Of a stretch of DNA of 64,000 nucleotides, positions 39,461 through 52,110 are shown piece by piece. The notes below the pieces were generated by a model. It ran no database searches. It was not told the origin of the DNA and saw nothing but the letters and a program-made list of their open reading frames with translations. A program made the translations under genes and the position numbers. The stretch comes from Urechis unicinctus (lineage: Eukaryota; Annelida; Polychaeta; Xenopneusta; Urechidae). The stretch covers positions 10,133,052-10,197,051 of the forward strand of contig CM067348.1 in the NCBI GenBank assembly GCA_034190875.2, given 5' to 3'. How positions within the stretch are numbered: position 1 is the first letter of the stretch; every line of letters starts with the position of its first letter.

Positions 39461-39850
39461 ACAGGCTTGAACTTTTCATAATCGCGGAGGGTTGGTGTGT
39501 TCAGCTAATGCATTGTAATAGTCATTGACGGCGGCGTTAAGGATCGCTACTTGCAGTTGATCATCTCGACCTATAAGCTCTGGCACCACTTCTATGGTCA
39601 CCGGAGGAGGGACCGCATGCACCCCTCATATTGCCATCCTGTATCCCCGAGTACATACAGCTGCAAGCTATATCCATATCACAGGACCCTAGGGGTAAAA
39701 AGCGTGTGGCAGTATGTGGTAATTACAAACAACCCAAGCACTATTGACCAAAACCGCAGGCGCATGGAAAATGCTTCAGAGGGTGTCACCATCCAGATCA
39801 CAAAAAATGCAAAGGCAGCTCGTGCATTAAACGTCTATATGTAGGTTGCA
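39461..39850 (-). pseudogene. unrecognised minus-strand coding-like remnant
   Basis: The minus strand reads ARAAFAFFVIWMVTPSEAFS and then a hydrophobic run SIVLGLFVITTYC, meets a stop, and in another frame continues VTIEVVPELIGRDDQLQVAI and NDYYNALAEHTNPP. A membrane segment followed by a polar region suggests a broken receptor or element protein, but I cannot name it. A competing open frame of 97 codons on the plus strand makes the strand uncertain. Confidence 0.25.
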
Positions 39851-40639
39851 ATGGATACACAGCTTAACATTAAGGATGGCAGGTTCGCAGTCTACTAGTC
39901 ATTCCGACTTATTTACATTTTCAGATGGTCCCGGCACGACAATTATTTGTAGTCAGACGGGGTGCTGAAAAACCCTCTACAAGCTGGAACCTGCTTGAGG
40001 GCCCTTCGTCGGTGCCTTTAAGCATATTATTATCCTCTGCTCTACCATCCGTTTCCGTAGCGGCCATTGGTTTGGTCTGATTAAGAGGAAAACGTGGTTT
40101 ATTAAGTTGAGCGACTTCATGACTACGTGAGAGCTTTCTACCAAAGGCTTAAGGGTGAGGCTACTCCTTACCCGAGGAATAAATCACCTCAACATAAATG
40201 TGTCAGAAATAACATTATTCTTCACAAATGGCGAAGGTCAAGGATGAATATTGCATATGGCTTAGTTAGGTATATCGAGAAGCTTTGGGATTACGATCCG
40301 TAGACTATGGCAAGTCTAAACTGAGCAGGATATGTATATGGGCTCAAGGGTATACGCTTGAACATTTGGTAAAATTTCAAAGAAATATTGTAAAATTGAT
40401 AAAGTGAGAGTCTAGAAATACGTCATAGGGGCCAGATGTTTCATCAAGCAGAACAGATGTTCGACACTTATAGCTATATTGGTCTTCACTAGAAATACAC
40501 AGTGGCCTGCTGGTGAGGAGCTTCCATCGCCAGGATGGGTCGGGCAGTTAAAGATGATAGTTCCTAAAATAATCTTGGAGAAATTTTGAAGCAGATGCAC
40601 GATGCAATGTTATAAGGATAACTGTGGTAAAAGAAATTA
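39851..40639. other. unannotated region
   Basis: No gene supported; the lower end of the LINE may extend into it as 3' UTR. Confidence 0.4.
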
Positions 40640-43600
40640 ATTAAGAACAATATAACAACCATATTATAGAAGGGGGTTTTCTAATGCTATTAATGTTATG
40701 ATCTTGTCGAAAAATATGTTATTATTGAAATTGTGGGGTTTATAGTCTATTGTAGATTCAATAAGTTTGAAGGTAGAAGGGGAGTTGTTCCACTCTTCTT
40801 ACCAAGTTTGTATTAAGTGTTTATTTATGATAGAATAGTGTGTGTTTAGATTTAAGGGTATGGGTAGGATAAAGGGGTTAGAGTGAGAATTCTTGGCTTC
40901 AGAGTCTGCAGTTTCATTACCCTGGATTCCGCAGTGAGCAGGAATTCAGGCTATTAAGGTTTTATAGGTGCGATGAGTAAGAATAGTGGAAAGGTATCTG
41001 ATTGCATGGATGAAGGGATTTAGTTTTGTTTCTGAGTGCAATAACAACCGAGAGAAAGTCTGTGAGGATTATAGTGTTTGGAAGGTTAGTGTGAAGAGCT
41101 ATATACCGAGAATTTATGATGGCTAAAGCTTCAGCTACAAAGATGAAAAAAAAAGGAATGAACACGTGAGGATTTATTATATTTTAGAGATGGGATATTA
41201 GGTGCGTAGTTGGCACTTTTTTTTGGAGGTTATTGTTGGAGCCATCCGTGTAGATATGTGTAGAGTTTGAGGGGAGGTGACTGATGAGCTGAAGAGCTAC
41301 ATTTTTATTGTATGCAGGGTTGTCTTTAATTACTTTGTCGGTAAGTTAAGTGTTTAATAAAGGGTTTATTAGATGCCAGGGTGGTAAGGGGTATGCAGGT
41401 AGAGGTGATATGATGGGATAAGATAATGTGAAAGGGAGGGTTGAATTGCCAGTAATTCAACGTTTATGTTTAATTTTGTTATGCCAAGATTCTTCAAAAG
41501 TATGTTGGGTAGGACGATTATGGGTTTTAGAAGCTGTAAAGGGATTGGGGGAAAGCCAGTGAAAGCCTGGAGTGGAATTATAGGTCTAGATTGGTGAAAT
41601 TTAGTGATGGCTCCGAGAATGGCTGATTGAGCAATGTCTAATTTGTAGATGGCTGTTTTACATGCAGTGTTTATAGCTGGGGCTCCGTAATGGTGTATTG
41701 TAATGAGTGTTATGAATGAATTTTGCATTCATTGTTGATTTGTTTGTGGCCCAGGAAGTGCCACTGATGTATCTAATAAGGTTGGTGATTTTTTGGCACT
41801 TCGAGACTTTGCAAGTGATGTGGTCTCTCCAGGTTAGACCTTTGTCAAGGATGATTCCAATATATTTTGTAGAGTCGTGGTTAGGGATAGGTTTATTTTT
41901 AAGTAAAAAGTGGGGAGATGATGTTTTTGTTATTTCCAAAGTAGACAGTTTTTGATTTTGAGGGGGGAATAGGCGATGCCCCATTTAGAGGCCCCCATTT
42001 AGAGGCCAAATTCTGAATATTCTGGATGATAGTTTACCAGTAACCAATATGGAAATGTCATCTGCATATATAGAAGAAGTACTAGGGGTTGGAATGTCAT
42101 TAATATATATGTTAAAGAGGGTTGGGGATAGTACACTACCTCGAGGTACTCCATTGTCTGTGAATAATGAAAAGGAAAGGGTGTTGTTGGCTTTAACTTG
42201 GATGGTTCTATTAGATAGGAAGTTATGAATCCAATTAAGGGCAAGGCCTATAATTTCTAATGTTTTGGCTTTAATTTCTATTGAGGGTCTGTTTACCATG
42301 TCGAAAGCGTTGGAGATATCGAGGAAATTAGCATGTGTTTTTTTTATTTTTGAGGAGACCTTTATTAATGGAGTCGGTAAGGAGAAGAATGTTATCGATA
42401 GTACTATGGTGGGGTCGAAAAGCTGTGAGGGGTGATGGGCATTAAAATCACCAACTATTATATTTCGAAGAAGATTGAGAAAATGCCGGTATTGATCTGG
42501 GACAAAGGAGTTGAGATTGTCATAAATGTTTGAGATATGATAAACTTGGTTAGAAATGTTAAATTTAATGTTTTTATGTTCTATTTCAGAAGTTAAATTA
42601 ATTATTTTATATGGGATGTTTTGATTGATTAGAATAGCTGGTCCTCCGTGGTTTGCTGTTGTTCTGTCATTGCGAATGATATTATAATTTGGATTTTTTG
42701 GGTTGTGAATAGAAAAGTTGCTTGTGGGCAGATTATTGTTGGCTTGGGATTGGAATTTTGGAGGAAATGAGTAAATTCAGGTTGTTGAGATTGAAGGCCT
42801 CTGCATTTACAAGACCATATTGTGATATTTGATTGATGAGTGGAGTTCAAAGTGTGAGTTGAATTATTTGGGTCATATGGAGGGGGAAATTTGGAGTGGA
42901 GAAGAGTAATGAAAAGTGATGCTATCAGAAAGGATGAAAGGGGCAGGATGATCGATAAAATGGTAAGCGTTTATTAGATTCATGAAGGTGGATGATTAAG
43001 ATAATGTTGTAGTTGATTGGTAACGATAGAATGTTGGTTTAGGCCTTGAATAAGGGTACTGAGGAGGATGTTGACATTGAGTAGTTCTTGGGCAAATTGC
43101 TCCGGAGTCGGACGAGAGATGAAATGAGAGGATACCTGTGGATAGATAAACAAAGTCAGATAATTTGATAGCTGGGGAGGGTTGTGTAGAATGAGATTGA
43201 GATGAGGGTTGAGTGGGAGTGGGAGTGGATCGGTAAATTGAGGCAGAGGAAGGATTTGTGGTTTTGGAATGTGTTGTGGAAGTAGTAGAGAGTATAGTAG
43301 GGTGAGAAGTCGATGATGGTTTGGTTGATTTAGATGAATGAGGGAGGTAAGAGGTTTGATTACCACCATTATTGGGAAAAAAAATTCTCTTTAGTTTGAC
43401 ATTGACTAGAGGAGTGGTGCTCTCCACAGTTTAGACAAGAGGTGTTATTTGGGCAGAAAGGGGAAGTATGTCCATATCCGTTTCATTAAAAACATCTGGC
43501 AGGGTTGGGAATGTAATGTTTAACGTTGTGAAAGGAGCAGCCTATTTGTACTTTGTGGGGAGGGGATTGGAGTAGAAAAAGTTAGTTCAACTGATTCTGA

Positions 43601-44110
43601 GGGGGTGATTTTTCAAAGTCTTCGGGTATTGATAACATCAAAAGGTTTGAGTGCCAAAAAGAGGTCAGAATCTGGAATATCAGTAGTCACACCATGAATG
43701 ATGCCTTTTGTTTAAGGTTTTTTCTATTGAAGAATTTTAGTGGTGACGGGACCTCTGATGTTGTTGATGATCTCTTTTTGCACAATGATGGGATTTATTT
43801 TGACTTTGCTAAGTTTGTTGATAAATATATTGACTTTAACAGTTTGTTGGGGGTTCATTTGTTGTTGTTTGCGAGGAAGCGAGGTAGATGATTCATGGGG
43901 TCGTTTTCTTCAAAGGGGGTCTTGTTCCTCCGATGACTCGTCCATTGAAATGTTGGGCGACGAATAGAGTCTGTGAGGGGGAGTTATAGTCAGGGGGTTG
44001 TCGGACCGAGGCTCTAGGTTGTTGGTGGATAGAGGGCTGTTCGTGATAGTGGGGATCGAGATGTATGAAATGGACACACAAGATGATAATATGGTGTCGT
44101 TTAACTAAAA
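40640..44110 (-). mobile_element. I-type LINE (non-LTR retrotransposon), degenerate and internally deleted
   Basis: Minus-strand order. ORF1 remnant (about 44,080-43,000): a CCHC-type knuckle with YGHTSPFC and SCLNCGEHHSS near 43,440, then a Pro/Ser/Thr-rich tail. Endonuclease (about 42,850-42,400): ITIWSCKCRGLQS at the N-terminus and GDFNAHHPS near 42,450. RT (about 42,350-41,660): LDISNAFDMVN, GVPRGSVLSPTLFNIYINDI, IYADDISIL, then the thumb YIGIILDKGLTWRDHI. RNase H (about 41,165-40,880): FVAEALAIINS, IILTDFLSV and HCGIQGNETADSEAK. The RNase H domain places it in the I superfamily. GDFNAHH lies only ~110 bp from the RT motif DISNAFD, so the endonuclease C-terminus and RT fingers are deleted. 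Several frameshifts confirm it is inactive. Confidence 0.85.
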
Positions 44111-44821
44111 TAGGGAAATGGTTCTTAAATCGTAAATGAATTGAGGGGAAAAACAGAACAAAGGGGAAAAGACTTAACAGTTTGATGTAGGTAATCCCAA
44201 CACTGATCCGATGTCTAGCTGAGAGGGGGTGTAGTCCACGAGAGGACCAAGTCCTACCCCCAAATTTAGTAAGATATAATCCTATAATTCTATGTTACAA
44301 CTGTGATAAGGAAAATAAAGGGTGCCGACAAGAATATTAAACTCCTCTGAGGTAATAAACTTGAAAAGAGAACGAAGAAAAATTAAAGCGAAATGTTGGC
44401 GCCAAAGATTCGGAGAAACATACACAACACCGACTTCACTTGAGCTGTTGGACGAGATTTATTTGGTCACATGACCAATACGGACGGTATAAAAGGTGGG
44501 GTAACTCGGTAATGGAAAGACTCAATATTGAGAGCGCATAGGTAAGAAGGGTCGCGGGGCTATTAAATTAATATGACAAGTATCATACGGGAAATCTTTA
44601 TCAACGTTTCTGCATTTAACTGTTGCATCGCAATTAAATTTTAGTCAATTCCACTTTGAGTCATGTCCATATTATGGAGTAATTCTTCCACTGTCATTCC
44701 GCATTCTTCGGGGCATTCTGAAATTGATGTAACAGAATGTATATTTACATTCATATATATATATGTATATATATATTGTATTTATTGCTCAGGGGTCATT
44801 TGCAGTGCAGCCATACGATGC
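44111..44821. other. probable LINE 5' region and spacer
   Basis: The first ~400 bp may be the LINE 5' UTR; a GGTATAAAAGG box occurs near 44,487. No other gene supported. Confidence 0.4.
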
Positions 44822-46408
44822 TACTGCTGCAGATATTCGAGTCAAATATTCTATGTTATCGAATACATAATTTGATGCTGCAGCATACAATGCACGTGCA
44901 CATATGGAGCATTCCGCCAACCGAACCCCCACTCTTAATCTACTCAGCAGCCTCAAAGATTCTGTAATAAGGCAGGGCAGCCCGGTAGTGCAACAATGTC
45001 AAGCATCATATATCGCCGCCAGTGATCACGTGGCATTGCCATCGTAAATGTATTGGTCCTGCGTTCTATGCCTCAATCAATGTAAATATATCCTAAAGAA
45101 TTTCCGCAGATCATGCAATGTGTGTCCCCATTGCAGAGTGGTGTTGTTCATTTGGCCGTGAGTCTGTAAGCTACCGCGTTATTAATTTAACGTTACTGTG
45201 CAGACGTATTTTTGTCGGACATTCGAGACGTCGGTCGGTAGATCAATTAGCTTTTTATAAACTCGAATTGATTATAAACTAGATCCTGCTTTATATGATA
45301 CTGAACTAGTTGTGTCACTTATTCTCACCAATACACACATGCTCATGCATACAAATGCACTCACCCAAGAATTGAATTACACCCAAGCTCATTCAACGAA
45401 GTGTTTACGCACAAGCTCAGACGGGATCTTGCTTTGAACCATAAATAAACGTTATCAGAGATAATTGAACAACTGGGAGTAGAATGTAAGTGAAGCGCTT
45501 ACCAGAAAGCGTACGCATAGTTAAGCCAATGCTGTATCATTGCGCTCAAGAAACAAGGTAATCATTTGATTAATTGTCAACAAGACCAAGAGGGAGAGCA
45601 ATGATATGAAATTATTGTTATACAATGTGTCGCCAGGGTCGGAATGGCTAGCTCAGCGTGAAATCAGTGTATTATATCTCCTTAAGTAAGAGACATCGGT
45701 CAATTATTAGTCAAAACGTTACACTTGAATTTGACCCCATAGCCAACGACTATATGAACTAAAGAAGGATCGAATAATCCTTATTGAGCTTTTATCGGAT
45801 TGAGGAGCAACTTCTAATTTTACTACATAAAGTGCTTTACACCGAAAATGCACGGCAACATCGACGATAGAGCATTGTTGGATATATGACGCCTACAAAT
45901 TCACATTTAATTACGGTTGAGTAATGCAAGATGTAATTACATAGATGGCACCTTGGAATCGTTTAACATGTTTCTTAAGAATTTTTGTTTGCGCTTATCA
46001 AAGTCAAGTGAATTATGATGTTCCACAGCGCCGTAGTATGATGTCTTACACACTTGTCCCACAAATTTAAATTTATATTGATTGTAGTAAAAGCAATTTT
46101 AAAGAATATTACTGCGATATAAGAGATCTAATTACAGTAGCAATACTGAAAGTTATTGTGCAAACGCATACGCAGATATATAATTGGGGATGTAACTCCC
46201 CTCGCTGATAATATGATGTTCATGGATGTATTTTTATCAACCAAAATGGCAAAATGATAATAAGAACAGATATGAAATTCTTTAACTTAGAAATAATGAT
46301 GCATGGATGTGAATTTAATTTGGCACTTACCGTCAGGTAATTATCCACAATATGTGACTGATTAGTGTACTTTAGGCAACTACAGAATTTGTCGAAATCT
46401 GTATCCGG
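44822..46408. repeat. 1.59-kb tandem duplication, copy 1
   Basis: Begins TACTGCTGCAGATATTCGAG and ends GTATCCGG. Its partner follows immediately at an offset of 1,587-1,589 bp. The copies differ by scattered single-base indels and few substitutions. No coding frame is conserved between them. Confidence 0.95.
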
Positions 46409-47997
46409 TACTGCTGCAGATAGTTCGAGTCAAATATTCTATGTTTTCGAATACTAATTTGATGCTGCAGCATACATGCACGTGCAACATATGGAGCATT
46501 CCGCCAACCGAACCCCCACTCTTAATCTACTCAGCAGCCTCAAAGATTCTGTAATAAGGCAGGGCAGCCCGGTAGTGCAACAATGTCAAGCATCATATAT
46601 CGCCGCCAGTGATCACGTGGCATTGCCATCGTAAATGTATTGGTCCTGCGTTCTATGCCTCAATCAATGTAAATATATCCTAAAGAATTTCCGCAGATCA
46701 TGCATATGTGTGTCCCCATTGCAGAGTGGTGTTGTTCATTTGGCCGTGAGTCTGTAAGCTACCGCGTTATTAATTTAACGTTACTGTGCAGACGTATTTT
46801 TGTCGGACATTCGAGACGTCGGTCGGTAGATCAATTAGCTTTTTATAAACTCGAATTGATTATAAACTAGATCCTGCTTTATATGATACTGAACTAGTTG
46901 TGTCACTTATTCTCACCAATACACACATGCTCATGCATACAAATGCACTCACCCAAGAATTGAATTACACCCAAGCTCATTCAACGAAGTGTTTACGCAC
47001 AAGCTCAGACGGGATCTTGCTTTGAACCATAAATAAACGTTATCAGAGATATTTGAACAACTGGGAGTAGAATGTAAGTGAAGCGCTTACCAGAAAGCGT
47101 ACGCATAGTTAAGCCAATGCTGTATCATTGCGCTCAAGAAACAAGGTAATCATTTGATTAATTGTCAACAAGACCAAGAGGGAGAGCAATGATATGAAAT
47201 TATTGTTATACAATGTGTCGCCAGGGTCGGAATGGCTAGCTCAGCGTGAAATCATGTATTATATCTCCTTAAGTAAGAGACATCGTCAATTATTAGTCAA
47301 AACGTTACACTTGAATTTGACCCCATAGCCCAACGACTATATGAACTAAAGAAGGATCGAATAATCCTTATTGAGCTTTTATCGGATTGAGGAGCAACTT
47401 CTAATTTTACTACATAAAGTGCTTTACAACACCGAAATGCACGGCAACATCGACGATAGAGCATTGTTGGATATATGACGCCTACAAATTCACATTTAAT
47501 TACGGTTGAGTAATGCAAGATGTAATTACATAGATGGCACCTTGGAATCGTTTAACATGTTTCTTAAGAATTTTTGTTTGCGCTTATCAAAGTCAAGTGA
47601 ATATGATGTTCCACAGCGCCGTAGTATGATGTCTTACACACTTGTCCCACAAATTTAAATTTATATTGATTGTAGTAAAAGCAATTTTAAAGAATATTAC
47701 TGCGATATATAGAGATCTAATTACAGTAGCAATACTGAAAGTTATTGTGCAAACGCATACGCAGATATATAATTGGGGATGTAACTCCCCTCGCTGATAA
47801 TATGATGTTCATGGATGTATTTTTTATCAACCAAAATGGCAAAATGATAATAAGAACAGATATGAAATTCTTTAACTTAGAAATAATGATGCATGGATGT
47901 GAATTTAATTTGGCACTTACCGTCAGGTAATTATCCACAAATGTGACTGATTAGTGTACTTTAGGCAACTACAGAATTTGTCGAAATCTGTATCCGG
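46409..47997. repeat. 1.59-kb tandem duplication, copy 2
   Basis: Begins TACTGCTGCAGATAGTTCGAG and ends GTATCCGG. Differences from copy 1 are mostly one-base gains and losses (for example ATGCAATGTG against ATGCATATGTG). Confidence 0.95.
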
Positions 47998-48125
47998 ACG
48001 CTTCTGCTGCAGCTGATCTAACAATTCTCCGACTTGGCCTGCGTCGGTAGTTATAGCCTACATGCACAAATTAACATCACGTACAGGCCACAATACGGTA
48101 CAAAATCAAGCGTCCACCATCGCAT

Positions 48126-48619
48126 ATATTTTTAAAAAATATATATATATATATATATATAGATATATATCTATATATATATATATATATAACATATAGA
48201 TATAAATATATATATATATAAATATATATATATAAGGATATATATCTCTCTCTATATATCTATAGATCTTATTCTATATTCTCTCTCTTTTTCTATCTCT
48301 CTATCTCTCTCTCTCTTAGACTCTCTCTCTCTCTCATATATATCTCTCTCTATATCTCTCTCCCTCCTCTGTCTCTCATATAAATCTTTCTCTCCTATAT
48401 ACCCTATCTATATAGATATCTTTAGATATATACATATATATATCTAAGTATATAGGGAAGATATATCTCTCATATCTCCCTCTCCCTATCCCCTATATCT
48501 CTCTGTCTCTCTCTCCCTAGATATCGATATAGCAGCTATCTCTATATCTCTCTCTCTCCGTCTCTCTCTATAATCTCTCTATATCTCTCTCTCCTCTCTC
48601 TCTCTCTCCTCTATAGATC

Positions 48620-48656
<37 letters not shown>

Positions 48657-48705
48657 ATCTCTTATATATCTCTATATACAGGAGATCTATATCTCTCTAT
48701 ATAAA
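48126..48705. repeat. TA/TC low-complexity block
   Basis: Mixed (TA)n, (TC)n and TATC repeats with no coding content. Confidence 0.95.
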
Positions 48706-49769
48706 GTAAGTGCTAGATTATCAAGCTTTCAACCAGTGACCCAGTCATTTTATTTACGTACCAATATTTTTTCTGCTTTATCTCATGTGTGACGATGTCG
48801 TTTTGGATGAGATGATTCCAAAAAGCGTTATTCAATACAATGTTTGTCGTCAGTTCTACTCGTTTGTCTTTAGTAGATCTTTTTTCCAGTTCTGCATTTT
48901 GCACCTGGAACCATTAACGGTGTTAGTGTGATAATGTATCCTGCAGTAGTTTAAGCACATGGAGCTTCCTCATCCATATGACATGTATGCTTCACAGATA
49001 ATACCCTGCTACAGCAACAGCTAGATGTGGAGGAATAATGAAGTCTCAGAACACACAAGCATGGATTGTCAATCATTGGTTTAGAAAGTATCATGCCACA
49101 GAAAAGCATTGAATATATGCGTAATCTACATTACCTGGAACCATTGGGCCATGGTTCACTTCACCGTCTAAGTCATTGCAGGTGTGATTATTAAAAGTGT
49201 TCTAGTCAACCATGCATCACCCACGAAAACGAATATTCTAAAACAATGCTTGTTATTCACTTGGTCTTATAATTCATTTTAAAACATTGATGTATAACCA
49301 GTTGGTCATTGTGACCCGGAAGTTCACCTGCAGTTAGTTACAATGTGTGAGTGGGATGATACAACGATAGGGTCAAATGTCCATCGTTATAAGTCGTATA
49401 GGCATGTGAGCCCCTTGAAGACATTCTAGACACACGCACATGCACTCTCTGAATATAATTGAGGCCTGGGTAATTTCAAGAAATGACATTCCTGATAAGG
49501 GGTGAGGGAGTGGGACGATCATATCGATAATGACACCAAAGGTTACGCTTACCTTTGTACATATTCAAATAACAAGAAACCGATGTCGGCGCTGTACGCT
49601 TTAGCTCATGGTTTAGCAATTTCCACAAAGGCTACTCACACTTTATCACAGTCTCTAGTTCACCTGCAGGAAGGAGATTCTCTTCGGATATTTCCGCGAA
49701 TACATTAATTACGTTCCCTTCCGGTAAACTTCTAAATATTGGTTTGGCTGACAACGACAAAGTCCACGC
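48706..49769. other. unannotated region with one dispersed repeat
   Basis: Nothing supported except the repeat at 49,580-49,716. Confidence 0.45.
49580..49716 (-). repeat. dispersed repeat, copy 2 (partner at 17.1 kb)
   Basis: Partner of 17,140-17,262. The minus strand reads INVFAEISEENLLPAGELET, against IKIFAEITEGSRLPAGERES in copy 1. Confidence 0.5.
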
Positions 49770-49774
49770 GTTTG

Positions 49775-50068
49775 CTGATATAATTGCACCCCTTGACACC
49801 TTTCTAGTTATTCACCTGTTTTTGTGAGCAACAAGGGTAGTACACCACGGTATCAACACAGATCGATCCGAGTTTTTTCGGAGAGACGGATTTATTGTAT
49901 TATCAAGCGTATGCATCCCTTGAGTGATTATTAAGATGGCTTTTCTGATATCTGAGGATTGTATTTCTTCCGAGACACCGTAAATCCATGTGGTTTTTCG
50001 AAAATGCCGAGCAGTGGAAAATGATAGCAAGTGTCGTAAGGCTGTATTTCTTATATATTCAAGTAGTG

Positions 50069-50158
<90 letters not shown>

Positions 50159-50495
50159 GTATGTCTGTATGTGTATGTATGTATGTATGTATGTCTGTAT
50201 GTATGTATGTATGTATGTATGTATTGTATGTATGTATGTATGCGTATATGTACGTGCAAACGTTCGTATGTACGTCAAGCAATGTCGGGTACATGTTTGT
50301 CAGGAAAAGGGAGGATATGAACGTGATTCTGGCTGAGTCTGTTTTTAACAACGTTGATATATAGTTGTGAAATTAATCTCGATTATGCCCTCGTCGATTT
50401 GTGTTGACACCATAATGTACTACCCGTGTACAAAAACAGGTGAATAACTATAAAGGTGTTAAGGGGTGCAATTATTGTTTACAAGCGTTTGGACA
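49775..50495. mobile_element. ~720-bp element with ~100-bp terminal inverted repeats and a (GT)n core
   Basis: Left arm 49,775-49,875 and right arm 50,385-50,495 are reverse complements with few mismatches. Both contain AATTGCACCCCTT.ACACCT, TAGTTATTCACCTGTTTTTG, GGGTAGTACA and TCAACACA.ATCGA. The middle holds (GT)n at 50,071-50,150 and (GTAT)n to 50,240. No transposase frame, so it is MITE-like. Confidence 0.75.
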
Positions 50496-51400
50496 TTTTT
50501 AGAAGACTTTCATGCGCTACCATGTTTGTTTAATTCTAAAAGTGATTTCGGGAAAGATACTTTTATCAGATTAAAACAAAACCTATAAAAAATGACCAAT
50601 AAGACGCGCATTTCCCCGATAGCCTCTTGCTTCGTATATCACGGCAGCCCTTTATGGAATAACTTAAGACGGCCAGTAACTTTAAGTGCGATAACATATG
50701 CTTTTGTACGGTTGGATATCACTTCTATAGCACAAGTCATAGATTGATTGTTTTCTAGCCTACATCGTGTGTCTGTTACATCACACGTCAAGTCAATATT
50801 GTTTATCAGTGACCTCGTAAATATAACCTGTTGCTGATCAATGCATTATAATTATAACTTTTACTTGCTGTTAATCGTCATAAAAGGTGGAATGTGGCTT
50901 GGATCGGTTGTACACGATGGACAATGAAGAAGGAGCAATCGGGACTTGCTCATAATATTTACAAGCTACAAATCCTGATCTAAAATGTTGTGTTATTCTG
51001 TCACATTGTAGCTTAACCGTAAAGGACACATTGGCATGTCTTGTAGTTGAAGAAAACATCTGATATATGTGAAACCAATGTCTTTGCTTTTATGATTAAT
51101 GCTTTCTATCTGTCCAAACTATCTGTCTTGCTTCCCATTTGGCTCTATTTCCGTCCCGATTTCTATCTATCTAAAATATGTGAATACCCCAGGATCTTCC
51201 TCGATATATATCTTCCCATAATATGTACCCGAGGTACGCAAGGCCAATAGCCCTCTCTCTCTCTCCCTCGATTTCGATCGGTCCAAAATATGAATGTGCA
51301 AATTTCTTGCGCGCTTTCTTTTTCTTCGATTTCGTTGCACATTCGATGTGGTTTGGGGGAAAAAATAGCTTCATTCGTTGCCGCACTGACGAAATGTGCG
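50496..51400. other. unannotated region
   Basis: No gene or RNA supported. Confidence 0.5.
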
Positions 51401-51404
51401 CTCT

Positions 51405-52110
<706 letters not shown>

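Noticed and set aside
39551-39844. 97-codon plus-strand frame as a gene.
   Set aside because: Composition is unremarkable and the opposite strand looks at least as protein-like; neither could be assigned.
47745-47930. 61-codon plus-strand frame (DVFFINQNGKM) in duplication copy 2.
   Set aside because: Copy 1 differs by a T-run indel that breaks it, and no splice or homology support was seen.
49812-50364. Open frames of Cys-Val or His-Thr repeats in the (GT)n tract (also His-Thr and Cys-Val frames in the (CA)n tract at 34,642-35,100).
   Set aside because: Dinucleotide-repeat artefacts lying within or next to identified repeats.
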